Notes under the pieces: model-generated
What the model saw: the letters and a program-made list of their open reading frames with translations, nothing else
Told to the model about the DNA's origin: nothing
Databases searched by the model: none
Shown: piece after piece, positions 25,704 through 32,667 of the stretch
How positions within the stretch are numbered: the first letter of the stretch is position 1
Layout of the letters: every line of letters starts with the position of its first letter
Position numbers and translations under genes: made by a program
Assembly: GCA_964633145.1 (NCBI GenBank)
Contig: CAZWFE010000024.1
Location: 1 to 35,139, forward strand
Direction: 5' to 3'
DNA length: 35,139 nucleotides
From: CAJXSD01 sp964633145
Lineage (GTDB): Bacteria; Pseudomonadota; Alphaproteobacteria; Rhodobacterales; Rhodobacteraceae

Positions 25704-25796
25704 CTACCACATTTCAATCTGTGTGCAAGCCGCTTGGTCATCGCAAAACGATGACCAAGCTGATCGAGCGTGCGCCAAAGGCGCACCCATTTTCAT
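25704..25796 (-). CDS. Putative 30-codon leader peptide upstream of pheS
   Basis: A short frame starts at ATG 25796-25794, with AAGGGG five bases upstream, one of the best ribosome binding sites in the window. It encodes 30 residues starting MKMGAPLAHARSAWSSF and ends in TAG 27 bp before the pheS start. It contains one Phe and two Trp codons, so it is not Phe-rich like enteric pheM, although it occupies the same place (after rplT, before pheS). Both hairpins of the leader lie inside it. Translation could control their folding. It could also be a chance frame. Confidence 0.4.
   Translation of the reverse strand: MKMGAPLAHARSAWSSFCDDQAACTQIEMW
25732..25760 (-). promoter_or_regulatory. Perfect 12-bp hairpin in the pheS leader
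   Basis: GCTTGGTCATCG (25732-25743) and CGATGACCAAGC (25749-25760) are exact inverted repeats around the 5-nt loop CAAAA. It lies 57 bp upstream of the pheS start, inside the short leader frame. No T-run follows on either strand, so it is not a simple terminator. A regulatory RNA structure is a reasonable inference. Confidence 0.55.
25770..25786 (-). promoter_or_regulatory. Second leader hairpin upstream of pheS
   Basis: GTGCGCC (25770-25776) pairs exactly with GGCGCAC (25780-25786) around AAA. It follows the leader ATG by only 7 bases and sits 9 bp from the 12-bp hairpin. Together they make the leader unusually structured. Confidence 0.45.
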
Positions 25797-25812
25797 AACA
25801 GCCCCTTAAGAC

Positions 25813-25852
25813 CAAAAAAAACGCTGCAAACCCGTTAAGGCCCGCAGCGTTT
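25813..25852 (-). terminator. Intrinsic terminator or attenuator after rplT
   Basis: On the minus strand AAACGCTGC (25852-25844) pairs with GCAGCGTTT (25827-25819) around a 16-nt loop and is followed by a run of T. It lies 25 bp after the rplT stop. Because pheS follows on the same strand and no clear pheS promoter is visible, it may act as a partial terminator or attenuator in an rpmI-rplT-pheST operon. Confidence 0.8.
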
Positions 25853-25877
25853 CAAATTTGCAATCCGTTACAGGATT

Positions 25878-26240
25878 TTACGCTAGTGCGGCCTTTGCCT
25901 GATCGACAATCGCACCAAACGCAGCTGGTTCATGAACAGCCAGATCCGCCAGAACTTTGCGGTCAACTTCTATACCCGCTTTGGCCAGACCGTTGATGAA
26001 ACGGCTGTATGTCAAAGCTTCGTCATGGGCGCGTACAGCAGCGTTGATACGCTGGATCCACAAGCTGCGGAAATTACGCTTGCGATTATGACGGTCGCGT
26101 GTTGCGTACTGGTTTGCCTTATCAACGGCCTGAGCCGCTACTTTGAAGGTATTTTTACGACGACCGTAATAGCCTTTGGCTTGGTCGATAATTTTTTTGT
26201 GACGACGGTGAGTTACTACACCACCTTTAACGCGTGACAT
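25878..26240 (-). CDS. rplT: 50S ribosomal protein L20
   Basis: This 120-residue basic protein begins MSRVKGGVVTHRRHKKIIDQ and contains the conserved GYYGRRKNTFKVA and RDRHNRKRNFRSLWIQRINA. L20 is an early 50S assembly protein and in some bacteria represses its own operon. It follows rpmI by 14 bp. infC, which often starts this operon elsewhere, is not adjacent here, since pyk lies upstream. Confidence 0.98.
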   Translation of the reverse strand: MSRVKGGVVTHRRHKKIIDQAKGYYGRRKNTFKVAAQAVDKANQYATRDRHNRKRNFRSLWIQRINAAVRAHDEALTYSRFINGLAKAGIEVDRKVLADLAVHEPAAFGAIVDQAKAALA

Positions 26241-26254
26241 CTCTCAAATCCTCC

Positions 26255-26455
26255 TTAGCGGGCGTATGGCATCATGCCCTTGATGATTTTCTCATCAGGG
26301 GTGGACATAACAGTTGTGCCGCGTGCGTTGCGGATGAATTTGGTTGTCCGCTTAATCATTCCGTGACGTTTACCAGCTTGGCCGGACTTAACACGGCCGC
26401 TTGCTGTAACTTTGAACCGCTTTTTGCAGCTCGATTTTGTCTTCATCTTAGGCAT
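26255..26455 (-). CDS. rpmI: 50S ribosomal protein L35
   Basis: The protein has 66 residues from the ATG at 26455, with AAGGAG six bases upstream. A frame reaching 26599 is upstream leader sequence, not protein. MPKMKTKSSCKKRFKVTASG and KRHGMIKRTTKFIRNARGT are diagnostic for L35. It is translated just ahead of rplT. The 120-bp leader contains a small palindrome CGGGCAT-G-ATGCCCG (26538-26552) that might take part in r-protein autoregulation. Confidence 0.97.
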   Translation of the reverse strand: MPKMKTKSSCKKRFKVTASGRVKSGQAGKRHGMIKRTTKFIRNARGTTVMSTPDEKIIKGMMPYAR

Positions 26456-26577
26456 TTTCATCTCCTTAAACTTATGAGGTTTGGATAAACGCGACTCGGC
26501 ATGCCCTTCGCCGGCCGCGCAATGTTGTTGGCATATACGGGCATGATGCCCGAATGGCAAGTGGTTTTTAGATAGAA

Positions 26578-26599
26578 ATGGCCGTCGTTCGACGGCCAT
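26578..26599 (-). terminator. Likely terminator of pyk
   Basis: ATGGCCGTCG (26578-26587) and CGACGGCCAT (26590-26599) form a perfect 10-bp stem with a minimal loop. On the minus strand it is followed by the T-rich TTTCTATC. It lies 37 bp past the pyk stop and directly next to the short repeat at 26611-26633. Confidence 0.7.
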
Positions 26600-26610
26600 G
26601 CCTGCGGCGC

Positions 26611-26633
26611 GAGTATTTTGGCAAAAATGAAAG
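26611..26633 (-). repeat. Short Rhodobacteraceae-type repeat after pyk
   Basis: Immediately after the pyk stop the minus strand reads CTTTCATTTTTGC, then CAAAATACTC, followed by GCGCCGCAGGC. From memory, near-identical stretches (…CAAAATACTCCCGCCGGAGGC) recur after stop codons in many Rhodobacteraceae. A second degenerate copy (21 of 23 positions) is at 33890-33912. The function is unknown; the proximity to a hairpin suggests a role in transcript ends. Confidence 0.55.
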
Positions 26634-26635
26634 CG

Positions 26636-28081
26636 CTATTCTGGGTCCATTGCGTAAATCATGCGCTCATTGCAGGGCGCTACGCGCAGAATATTCGTGG
26701 TCCCCGGGATATTGAAGGGGACACCGGCGGTTATTACGATTTGATCATCTTGGGTCACATAGCCTTCGGCCAGGGCTGCGCGGACGGCACTGACCACAGC
26801 CTCTTTGAAGCGGGTTTTAGAATTGGATACCACACAATTTGTGCCCCAGGTCAGGGCCAAGCGCCGTGCTGTGCGGATTTGCGAGGTCATGGCAATAATT
26901 GGCACGCACGGGCGTTCGCGCGCGGTTAACAAAGCCGTTGTTCCAGATTGCGTATAGCAACAAATTGTTTTGATATTGGTTGTTTCAGCAATTTCACGCG
27001 CCGCAGAGACAATGCCATCTGCGATAGATTGGCGGTTCGCTTTACGAGAAGCATCCAGAATTTCGCGATAAGTTAGATCGCTTTCCACTTCGACTGCAAC
27101 ATTATTCATGGTCTGCACTGCTTCTATCGGGAATTGACCCGCGGCAGATTCGGCAGACAGCATGATTGCATCAGCGCCTTCGTAGATTGCGGTTGCAACG
27201 TCTGAGACCTCCGCGCGGGTTGGCATCGGGCTTTCAATCATTGATTCTAACATTTGTGTTGCCACAATAACCGGTTTTGCGGCTGCGCGACATTTACGCA
27301 CAAGGCGTTTTTGAATTGGCGGGACGTTTTGTACAGGTAATTCCACGCCCAGATCACCACGTGCGACCATAATGCCGTCAGATACATTCAAGATGTCATC
27401 GAATCGCTCAACAGCAGATGGTTTTTCAATCTTTGACAAAATCGCTGCGCGACCCGCAGCCAGTTCGCGTGCTTCTAGCAGATCTTCGGGCCGCTGAACG
27501 AATGAAAGGGCCAACCAATCAACACCCAAAGCGCAAACAAATTCGAGGTCTTTTTTATCCTTATCGGACAGCGCAGCGAGTGGCAGAATAACATCCGGGA
27601 CATTGACACCTTTGCGATTGGATATCGTACCACCATTCACGACAACACAATCTGCATAATCTGCACCGCAACTTGTCACCTTAAGCTTGATTTTTCCATC
27701 GTTTACCAACAAATGCGCGTCTGGTCTTAAAGCTGCGAAAATTTCTGGATGTGGCAATTGCACTCGGGTCGCATCACCCAATTCCTCGGATAAATCCAAG
27801 CGGAACTGCGCGCCATTTTCCAAATCCTCAGACCCGTTTGCAAATTCGCCAACACGCAATTTTGGTCCTTGCAGATCGGCCAAGATTGCAATCGGACTGT
27901 TTAATTCTTTTTCGACCATGCGGATATATTTGTGGCGCTGTTCGATTTCAGCATGACTGCCGTGGCTCATATTCAGGCGAAAAACATCGGCACCCGCTTC
28001 GTGTAGTGCCTTGATTGTTTGATAGTCGCTTGAGGCTGGTCCCAATGTCGCGACAATTTTTACATTACGGTGGCGTCTCAT
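26636..28081 (-). CDS. pyk: Pyruvate kinase
   Basis: The protein has 481 residues from the ATG at 28081 (AAAGGA upstream); the frame to 28141 has no supporting ribosome binding site and a non-homologous N-terminus. Motifs include MRRHRNVKIVATLGPASS, the SHGSH loop, KIEKPSAVERFDDI, VARGDLGVELP and MLESMIESPMPTRAEVSDVA. It converts phosphoenolpyruvate and ADP to pyruvate and ATP in glycolysis. It ends in a hairpin and is divergent from the DUF1244 gene. Confidence 0.98.
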   Translation of the reverse strand: MRRHRNVKIVATLGPASSDYQTIKALHEAGADVFRLNMSHGSHAEIEQRHKYIRMVEKELNSPIAILADLQGPKLRVGEFANGSEDLENGAQFRLDLSEELGDATRVQLPHPEIFAALRPDAHLLVNDGKIKLKVTSCGADYADCVVVNGGTISNRKGVNVPDVILPLAALSDKDKKDLEFVCALGVDWLALSFVQRPEDLLEARELAAGRAAILSKIEKPSAVERFDDILNVSDGIMVARGDLGVELPVQNVPPIQKRLVRKCRAAAKPVIVATQMLESMIESPMPTRAEVSDVATAIYEGADAIMLSAESAAGQFPIEAVQTMNNVAVEVESDLTYREILDASRKANRQSIADGIVSAAREIAETTNIKTICCYTQSGTTALLTARERPCVPIIAMTSQIRTARRLALTWGTNCVVSNSKTRFKEAVVSAVRAALAEGYVTQDDQIVITAGVPFNIPGTTNILRVAPCNERMIYAMDPE

Positions 28082-28286
28082 ATTATTTCCTTTGACGTCG
28101 GTTGTGCCCCATCTTGCGGATCCAGATGTTAGCGTTAACATTTCCTCGCTTATGCATCAGTTATGTTCGAATTGCAACCTAAGTGGTTGGCGGTTTGTTT
28201 TCTAGAAATATATTACATTGTTATGACAAATAATGTACCAACCGCCTAAAAAGTGCTGACGCGCTTACGAAAAAAGGATTGCGAAA

Positions 28287-28601
28287 ATGGACAAGCAAAC
28301 ACAAATCGAACTTGAGGCTGCGGCATTTCGAGCATTGCGTGAACACCTGATGGAAAAACGCACCGACGTCCAAAATATCGATATGATGAATTTGGCGGGA
28401 TTTTGTCGCAACTGTCTGTCCCGTTGGTACCAAGAGGCCGCGAATGAACGCGGTATTGACATGGATAAAACCCAGGCGCGCGAAATTTTCTATGGTATGA
28501 CGATGGACGACTGGAAGGCCAATTATCAAACAGATGCCTCTGGTGCACAGCAAGACGCGTTCAAAAAATCCTTTGCCGAAAATGTGGGCGATCAGGGCTA
28601 A
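28287..28601 (+). CDS. DUF1244 family protein
   Basis: This 104-residue cytosolic protein carries the family's hallmark block NIDMMNLAGFCRNCLSRWY near residues 31-49, including the two cysteines C41 and C44, followed by helices to the C-terminus. DUF1244 has no established function. AAAGGA lies ten bases before the ATG. The upstream region shared with pyk (28142-28286) is AT-rich and contains a dyad TTGT-tatg-ACAA (28219-28230) that could be an operator. It is followed by a decayed gene on the other strand. Confidence 0.88.
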   Translation: MDKQTQIELEAAAFRALREHLMEKRTDVQNIDMMNLAGFCRNCLSRWYQEAANERGIDMDKTQAREIFYGMTMDDWKANYQTDASGAQQDAFKKSFAENVGDQG

Positions 28602-28634
28602 ATCTGCCCCACAAAACGCGAACGCGTGTTTGTA

Positions 28635-28667
28635 GCCTGCGGGCGGGCTCGATGCCGGCCCGCAGGC
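28635..28667. terminator. GC-rich hairpin after DUF1244
   Basis: GCCTGCGGGC (28635-28644) pairs exactly with GCCCGCAGGC (28658-28667), with an extra inner GGC/GCC. There is no T-run on either side. It is a candidate transcript-end structure for DUF1244, 34 bp past its stop. Confidence 0.4.
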
Positions 28668-28705
28668 TTGCTTCGCCTACTTGCGTGAATGAAACAAATC
28701 AGCTT

Positions 28706-28869
28706 GCCCAATACCCGAGCCACAAGCGTACCCGTCGCAATCACAAAGCCAATATCAAAAGATGTAGCAAAACAATGGCGCCGGCACACCCAATCGCCGC
28801 CGCAAAAGACATGACCGCCACATGCTGCATGGGCGATCCTGTTAAAAATTTTGCGTTTGTTTCTGACAC
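28706..28869 (-). pseudogene. Decayed N-terminus of a MATE-family efflux transporter
   Basis: Read leftwards from a GTG at 28869, the first frame gives SETNAKFLTGSPMQHVAVMS and then AAAIGCAGAIV before a stop at 28741. Shifting frame at a T4 run (28769-28772) restores FATSFDIGFVIATGTLVARV. Both parts match the start of MATE multidrug/Na+ antiporters as I recall them: the …FLTGS-MRHV-VM N-terminus, and AAAIGYAGT with IAAGALVARALG. About 25-30 residues of the first helix are missing between them, and nothing recognisable follows residue 65 or so of an expected ~450. It fills most of the 307-bp gap between DUF1244 and gltX. Confidence 0.6.
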
Positions 28870-28908
28870 TTTGGCCTTATCTTGACAGGATCAGACAACC
28901 TTACCCAG

Positions 28909-30234
28909 TTATGAACGGGCTTTGATCACCTGCAGCAATGGCAAAACATCCGACATATCAGGGCCACGTTCCTGCCCTGTTAACGCTTTGCGCAGCGGCA
29001 TGAACAGCCCCTTGCCTTTACGTCCTGTCGCCTCTTTCACCGCTGCGGTCCAAGCACCCCATGTGTCCTTGGTAAAGGGACCTGCGGGCAATAACTCAAG
29101 GGCAGTTGCCACAAATTCGCGATCTTCTTCAGCAATGACAGGTTCTGCCCCTTGGGAAAACAGCGCCCACCAAGCCCCTAGATCGTTCAGCGTGGTAATA
29201 TTTTCACGCGTTACTGTCCAAAATTGCGCGGCCAAGTCATCCGGCACACCGACAGCGCGCACAGCATCGGCCACTTGGTCCAAGGGCAAGCCCGCCAAAT
29301 ACCGCGCCGTTAATGGGAACAGGTCTTGTACATCGAACTTTGTGGGCGCTGATCCAAATTGTGATAATTCAAATCCATCTGCAATTTCATCCAATGATGT
29401 ACGCAGTTCCACAGGCTGGCTGGACCCCAAACGCGCCATCAGGCTTAGCACCGCCTCGGGTGCGATGCCTTGTGCACGCAAATCGCGCAATGACAATGTA
29501 CCCAACCGCTTGGACAGGCCTTCGCCTTGTGGGCCGGTCAGCAGCGAATGGTGTGCAAATGTTGGAACCGCACCGCCCAACGCTTGGATCATCTGAATTT
29601 GTGTTGCTGTATTTGTTACGTGGTCAGATCCACGCACAACATGGGTGATCCCCATTTCCACATCATCCACAACGGACGCAAGCGTATACAGGAATTGACC
29701 ATCGGCACGGATCAAAACAGGGTCGGACACCGAAGCGGCATCAATCGAAATATCGCCCAAAATACCATCAGGCCAATTGATGCGTTCCAAATCCAGTTTG
29801 AACCGCCAATGGCCCGCACCGCGTTCCGCGCGCAATGCCTGTTTTTGTGCGTCATCCAGATCCAACGCCGCACGATCATAGACCGGTGGCTTGCCCATAT
29901 TCAGCTGCTTTTTCCGCTTTAGGTCCAATTCCGTGGGCGTTTCAAAACATTCATAAAACCGACCCATATCACGCAATTTGTCCGCGGCCGCATGATAGCG
30001 ATCCAACCGGTCAGATTGACGTTCCATCCGGTCCCATGTCAGGCCCAACCATTCCAAATCTTGTTGAATGGCATCCACATATTCCTGTTTTGACCGTTCG
30101 GGATCGGTATCATCGATCCGCAGAATAAACGTCCCGCCAGTTTTCTTGGCGATCAAGTAATTCATCAATGCCGCGCGCAGGTTACCAATGTGCAAATATC
30201 CTGTGGGGGATGGGGCAAAACGGGTGGTTGTCAT
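28909..30234 (-). CDS. gltX: Glutamyl-tRNA synthetase
   Basis: This 441-residue class I synthetase charges tRNA with glutamate. The HIGH motif appears as HIGN (15-18) after RFAPSPTGYL, and the KMSKS equivalent is LSKRLG near residue 240. The C-terminal anticodon-binding domain is present. It is slightly short for GluRS and its signature resembles the second GltX paralogue found in many Alphaproteobacteria, which rely on GatCAB for Gln-tRNA. Which paralogue this is cannot be settled without the rest of the genome. Confidence 0.95.
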   Translation of the reverse strand: MTTTRFAPSPTGYLHIGNLRAALMNYLIAKKTGGTFILRIDDTDPERSKQEYVDAIQQDLEWLGLTWDRMERQSDRLDRYHAAADKLRDMGRFYECFETPTELDLKRKKQLNMGKPPVYDRAALDLDDAQKQALRAERGAGHWRFKLDLERINWPDGILGDISIDAASVSDPVLIRADGQFLYTLASVVDDVEMGITHVVRGSDHVTNTATQIQMIQALGGAVPTFAHHSLLTGPQGEGLSKRLGTLSLRDLRAQGIAPEAVLSLMARLGSSQPVELRTSLDEIADGFELSQFGSAPTKFDVQDLFPLTARYLAGLPLDQVADAVRAVGVPDDLAAQFWTVTRENITTLNDLGAWWALFSQGAEPVIAEEDREFVATALELLPAGPFTKDTWGAWTAAVKEATGRKGKGLFMPLRKALTGQERGPDMSDVLPLLQVIKARS

Positions 30235-30326
30235 GTCAATACTCCTGTTGCGGGGTGTGTTTCATAACAACGACGATTTGTCCAGAGCGCTAAGCCGCAC
30301 GACACAGCATGTCAAAATCAAATTCA

Positions 30327-30342
30327 CAAATAATTTTATTTG
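30327..30342. promoter_or_regulatory. Candidate operator upstream of the MBL-fold gene
   Basis: CAAATAA-TT-TTATTTG is a 7-bp dyad with a 2-bp centre that overlaps the -35 element of the predicted promoter. Its position suits a repressor site, but the regulator is unknown. Confidence 0.35.
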
Positions 30343-30367
30343 AAAGTGATCAATTCCTAGGTATTCT
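30340..30367 (+). promoter_or_regulatory. Predicted promoter of the MBL-fold gene
   Basis: TTGAAA (30340-30345) and TATTCT (30362-30367) are separated by 16 bp, placing the start near 30374, just before the AGGAG ribosome binding site at 30387-30391. It overlaps a dyad on its -35 side. Confidence 0.45.
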
Positions 30368-30399
30368 GCGCCCCAGAGTCATAAACAGGAGAGACCCCC

Positions 30400-31317
30400 G
30401 TGCAATCACCGTTTTACATGCGTCGCAGAACGTTTTTAGCCAGCAGCGCCGCTGCCGTTGCGGGCAGTGCCGTATCAGCCGCAGCCCCGATGATGGGCCC
30501 ATCCTTTACGCTGCACCGTCGATTTAGCTTGGGATCATTGGAAATCACCACATTGCTTTCGGCGACAACAACCGTTGAAAATGACCCCCAAACCATCTTT
30601 GGGCTAAACGCATCGAAAGAAGATTTCACCCAAGCCTGTGTGGATGCCAATATTCCAACTGATAAATTCCAGATGTTTTACACCCCAACCGTGGTAAACA
30701 CCGGTTCAGAATTGGTCCTGTTTGATACCGGCACCACCCCGCAAGGCACCGTTGCCGCATTGGAACAGGCCGGCTATAGTGCCGAGCAAATCGACAAAGT
30801 TGTCTTGACCCATTTCCATGGGGATCACATTGGTGGCCTGCATACGGATATGGGCCGCACATTCCAAAACGCATCCTATTACTGCGGCGCGCTTGAATTT
30901 GAAGACTGGGATTTTTCCGGTGATGACGGGTTCGAAGCAAAGGTTCGCCCCCTAGAGGATGAAATGGAAATGTTGGACGATGGCCAAGACATCGCAACAG
31001 GTATAACGGCAATGGCGGCACATGGACACACCGTTGGCCACATGGGTTATATGATCGAAAGCCAAGGCAAAAATCTGTTTCTAGGCGGCGACTTTGCCAA
31101 CCATTATATCTGGTCAGTGGCCCATCCCGATTGGGAAGTCCGCTTTGACCGCGACCGCACAATGGCGGCCCAAACACGCCGCCGCATTTTCGATATGCTG
31201 GCGACGGAAAAAATGCCATTCATCGGGTATCACATGCCTTGGCCAGGATTGGGCTATATTGAACGAAATGGCGACAGCTTCCGATATGTTCCAGCAAGTT
31301 ACCAGCACATGCTGTAA
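30400..31317 (+). CDS. Tat-exported MBL-fold metallohydrolase
   Basis: The protein has 305 residues from the GTG at 30400, which lies eight bases after AGGAG; the ATG at 30418 is too far from it. A twin-arginine signal, RRRTFLASSAAAV, is followed by an alanine-rich cleavage region. The metallo-beta-lactamase signature HFHGDH (138-143) is intact, with later His in AAHGHTVGH and Asp in GGDFANH for a binuclear zinc site. The fold hydrolyses lactones, esters, phosphodiesters or other substrates; none can be chosen here. It is monocistronic with its own predicted promoter and terminator. Confidence 0.9.
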   Translation: MQSPFYMRRRTFLASSAAAVAGSAVSAAAPMMGPSFTLHRRFSLGSLEITTLLSATTTVENDPQTIFGLNASKEDFTQACVDANIPTDKFQMFYTPTVVNTGSELVLFDTGTTPQGTVAALEQAGYSAEQIDKVVLTHFHGDHIGGLHTDMGRTFQNASYYCGALEFEDWDFSGDDGFEAKVRPLEDEMEMLDDGQDIATGITAMAAHGHTVGHMGYMIESQGKNLFLGGDFANHYIWSVAHPDWEVRFDRDRTMAAQTRRRIFDMLATEKMPFIGYHMPWPGLGYIERNGDSFRYVPASYQHML

Positions 31318-31326
31318 TTCAAAAAA

Positions 31327-31358
31327 CAAACAGCGCCTAAGAAATTAGGCGCTGTTTG
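31327..31358 (+). terminator. Terminator of the MBL-fold gene
   Basis: CAAACAGCGCCTAA (31327-31340) pairs perfectly over 14 bp with TTAGGCGCTGTTTG (31345-31358), closed by a GAAA tetraloop, 9 bp after the stop. The following TTTC is a weak T tract, while the A6 on the left would favour termination on the opposite strand too. Confidence 0.8.
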
Positions 31359-31428
31359 CTTTCTAGCCCTTGACGCATTCAAAAATTCCCGCACAAAGTC
31401 TGGGCATAGTTTTTTATCGGGAACAATC

Positions 31429-32667
31429 ATGTCGAATACAATTTGCGTAATCGGTGCGGGCATTGTCGGCGTATCAACGGCCCTATGGCTGCAGCGACAG
31501 GGCCACGATGTCATTTTGCTTGATCGTGATACACCGGGCCAAGCTGCATCCTTTGGCAACGCCGGATTGATTGCGCAATGGGGATCAGTTCCCGTCAATA
31601 CGCCCGGTATCTGGCGTGAATTGCCATCAATGCTGTTTAATCCCAAATCTGCCCTGTTTGTACGGTGGCAATATTTACCCAAAATGGTCCCGTGGTTGGT
31701 TCAATTCATGCGCCACGCCAATGACGCCAAGGCCCAATCCGTGACGAAATCCTTGCATGGCCTTCTTTATGATGCCCTAGATCAGCACAAACAATTGGCC
31801 CGCGGGACAGCGGTCGAACAGTGGATCACCGATAGTAAACTTAGCTATATTTACAAAACGCGCGCAGATTTCGAAGCCAGCGCCTATAGTTGGCAGCTCA
31901 AACGCGAACTGGGTTTTATTCCTGACGTGTTCGAAGGACAAGACGTCCAAGACCAAGAGCCCAATCTTGGCTCAGGCATTGGGTTTATGGCCCAGCTGTC
32001 CGGTCATGGGCATATCCTAAACCCCGGTGAATATGTTCGAAACCTTGCGAAAGTTTTTGAACAAAACGGCGGGAAATTCATTCAAACCACTGTCACCGAT
32101 TTTGTGAAAACCAATGGCCAAGTCACACAGGTCTTGACCGATCAAGGCGCGCTAGAGTGTTCCAAGATTGTGATAACCTCAGGGATATGGTCCAAACCAC
32201 TGATGCAGCGTCTTGGCCTGAAAGTTCCACTTGAAACCGAGCGCGGATACCATATCGTTTTCAAAAATGCCGATGGCAAACCCAGCCATCCAATGATGGC
32301 GGCCGGTAAATTTGCAATGACGCCAATGGGCGATGACCTACGCTGCGCAGGTACGGTCGAACTCGGAGGGCTAGATCTGCCGCCCTCGGCCGCGCCACTT
32401 GAAATCATCCGTGATTTTGTCAAAATCGCGCTGCCTAATCTACGCGCTAGCGAAACATCTGAATGGATGGGGTTTCGCCCCTCGACGCCCGACAGCATGC
32501 CGCTGATTGGACACATCACAGGAACCAACATTTACACAGGATTTGGGCACCAACATATTGGATTAACGGCTGGCCCCAAAACGGGCCAAATTCTGGCCCA
32601 GATGATTGCAGGCCAACCAATAAACACAGACTATAGCGCGTTTGATCCTAACCGCTATACGTCTTAG
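31429..32667 (+). CDS. FAD-dependent D-amino-acid dehydrogenase-like oxidoreductase
   Basis: This 412-residue flavoprotein of the DAO family is close to DadA. The FAD-binding GAGIVG is at 9-14, followed by TPGQAASFGNAGLIAQWG, the characteristic DadA-type segment. The C-terminus has SEWMGFRPSTPDSMPLIG and GFGHQHIGLTAGPKTGQ. Such enzymes oxidise D-amino acids to keto acids and pass electrons to the respiratory chain. The substrate is not determined. TTGACG at 31370-31375 is a possible -35, without a good -10. Its stop overlaps the stop of the convergent ligase gene by 2 bp. Confidence 0.92.
   Translation: MSNTICVIGAGIVGVSTALWLQRQGHDVILLDRDTPGQAASFGNAGLIAQWGSVPVNTPGIWRELPSMLFNPKSALFVRWQYLPKMVPWLVQFMRHANDAKAQSVTKSLHGLLYDALDQHKQLARGTAVEQWITDSKLSYIYKTRADFEASAYSWQLKRELGFIPDVFEGQDVQDQEPNLGSGIGFMAQLSGHGHILNPGEYVRNLAKVFEQNGGKFIQTTVTDFVKTNGQVTQVLTDQGALECSKIVITSGIWSKPLMQRLGLKVPLETERGYHIVFKNADGKPSHPMMAAGKFAMTPMGDDLRCAGTVELGGLDLPPSAAPLEIIRDFVKIALPNLRASETSEWMGFRPSTPDSMPLIGHITGTNIYTGFGHQHIGLTAGPKTGQILAQMIAGQPINTDYSAFDPNRYTS

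Noticed and set aside
25704..25796. Direct equivalence of the leader frame to enteric pheM
   Set aside because: It has one Phe codon among 30, so a classical Phe-codon attenuator is not supported. Only position and structure are shared.
28922..29596. 224-codon open frame antisense to gltX
   Set aside because: It is a shadow of gltX with low-complexity Ser/Ala/Arg composition and no supporting signals.
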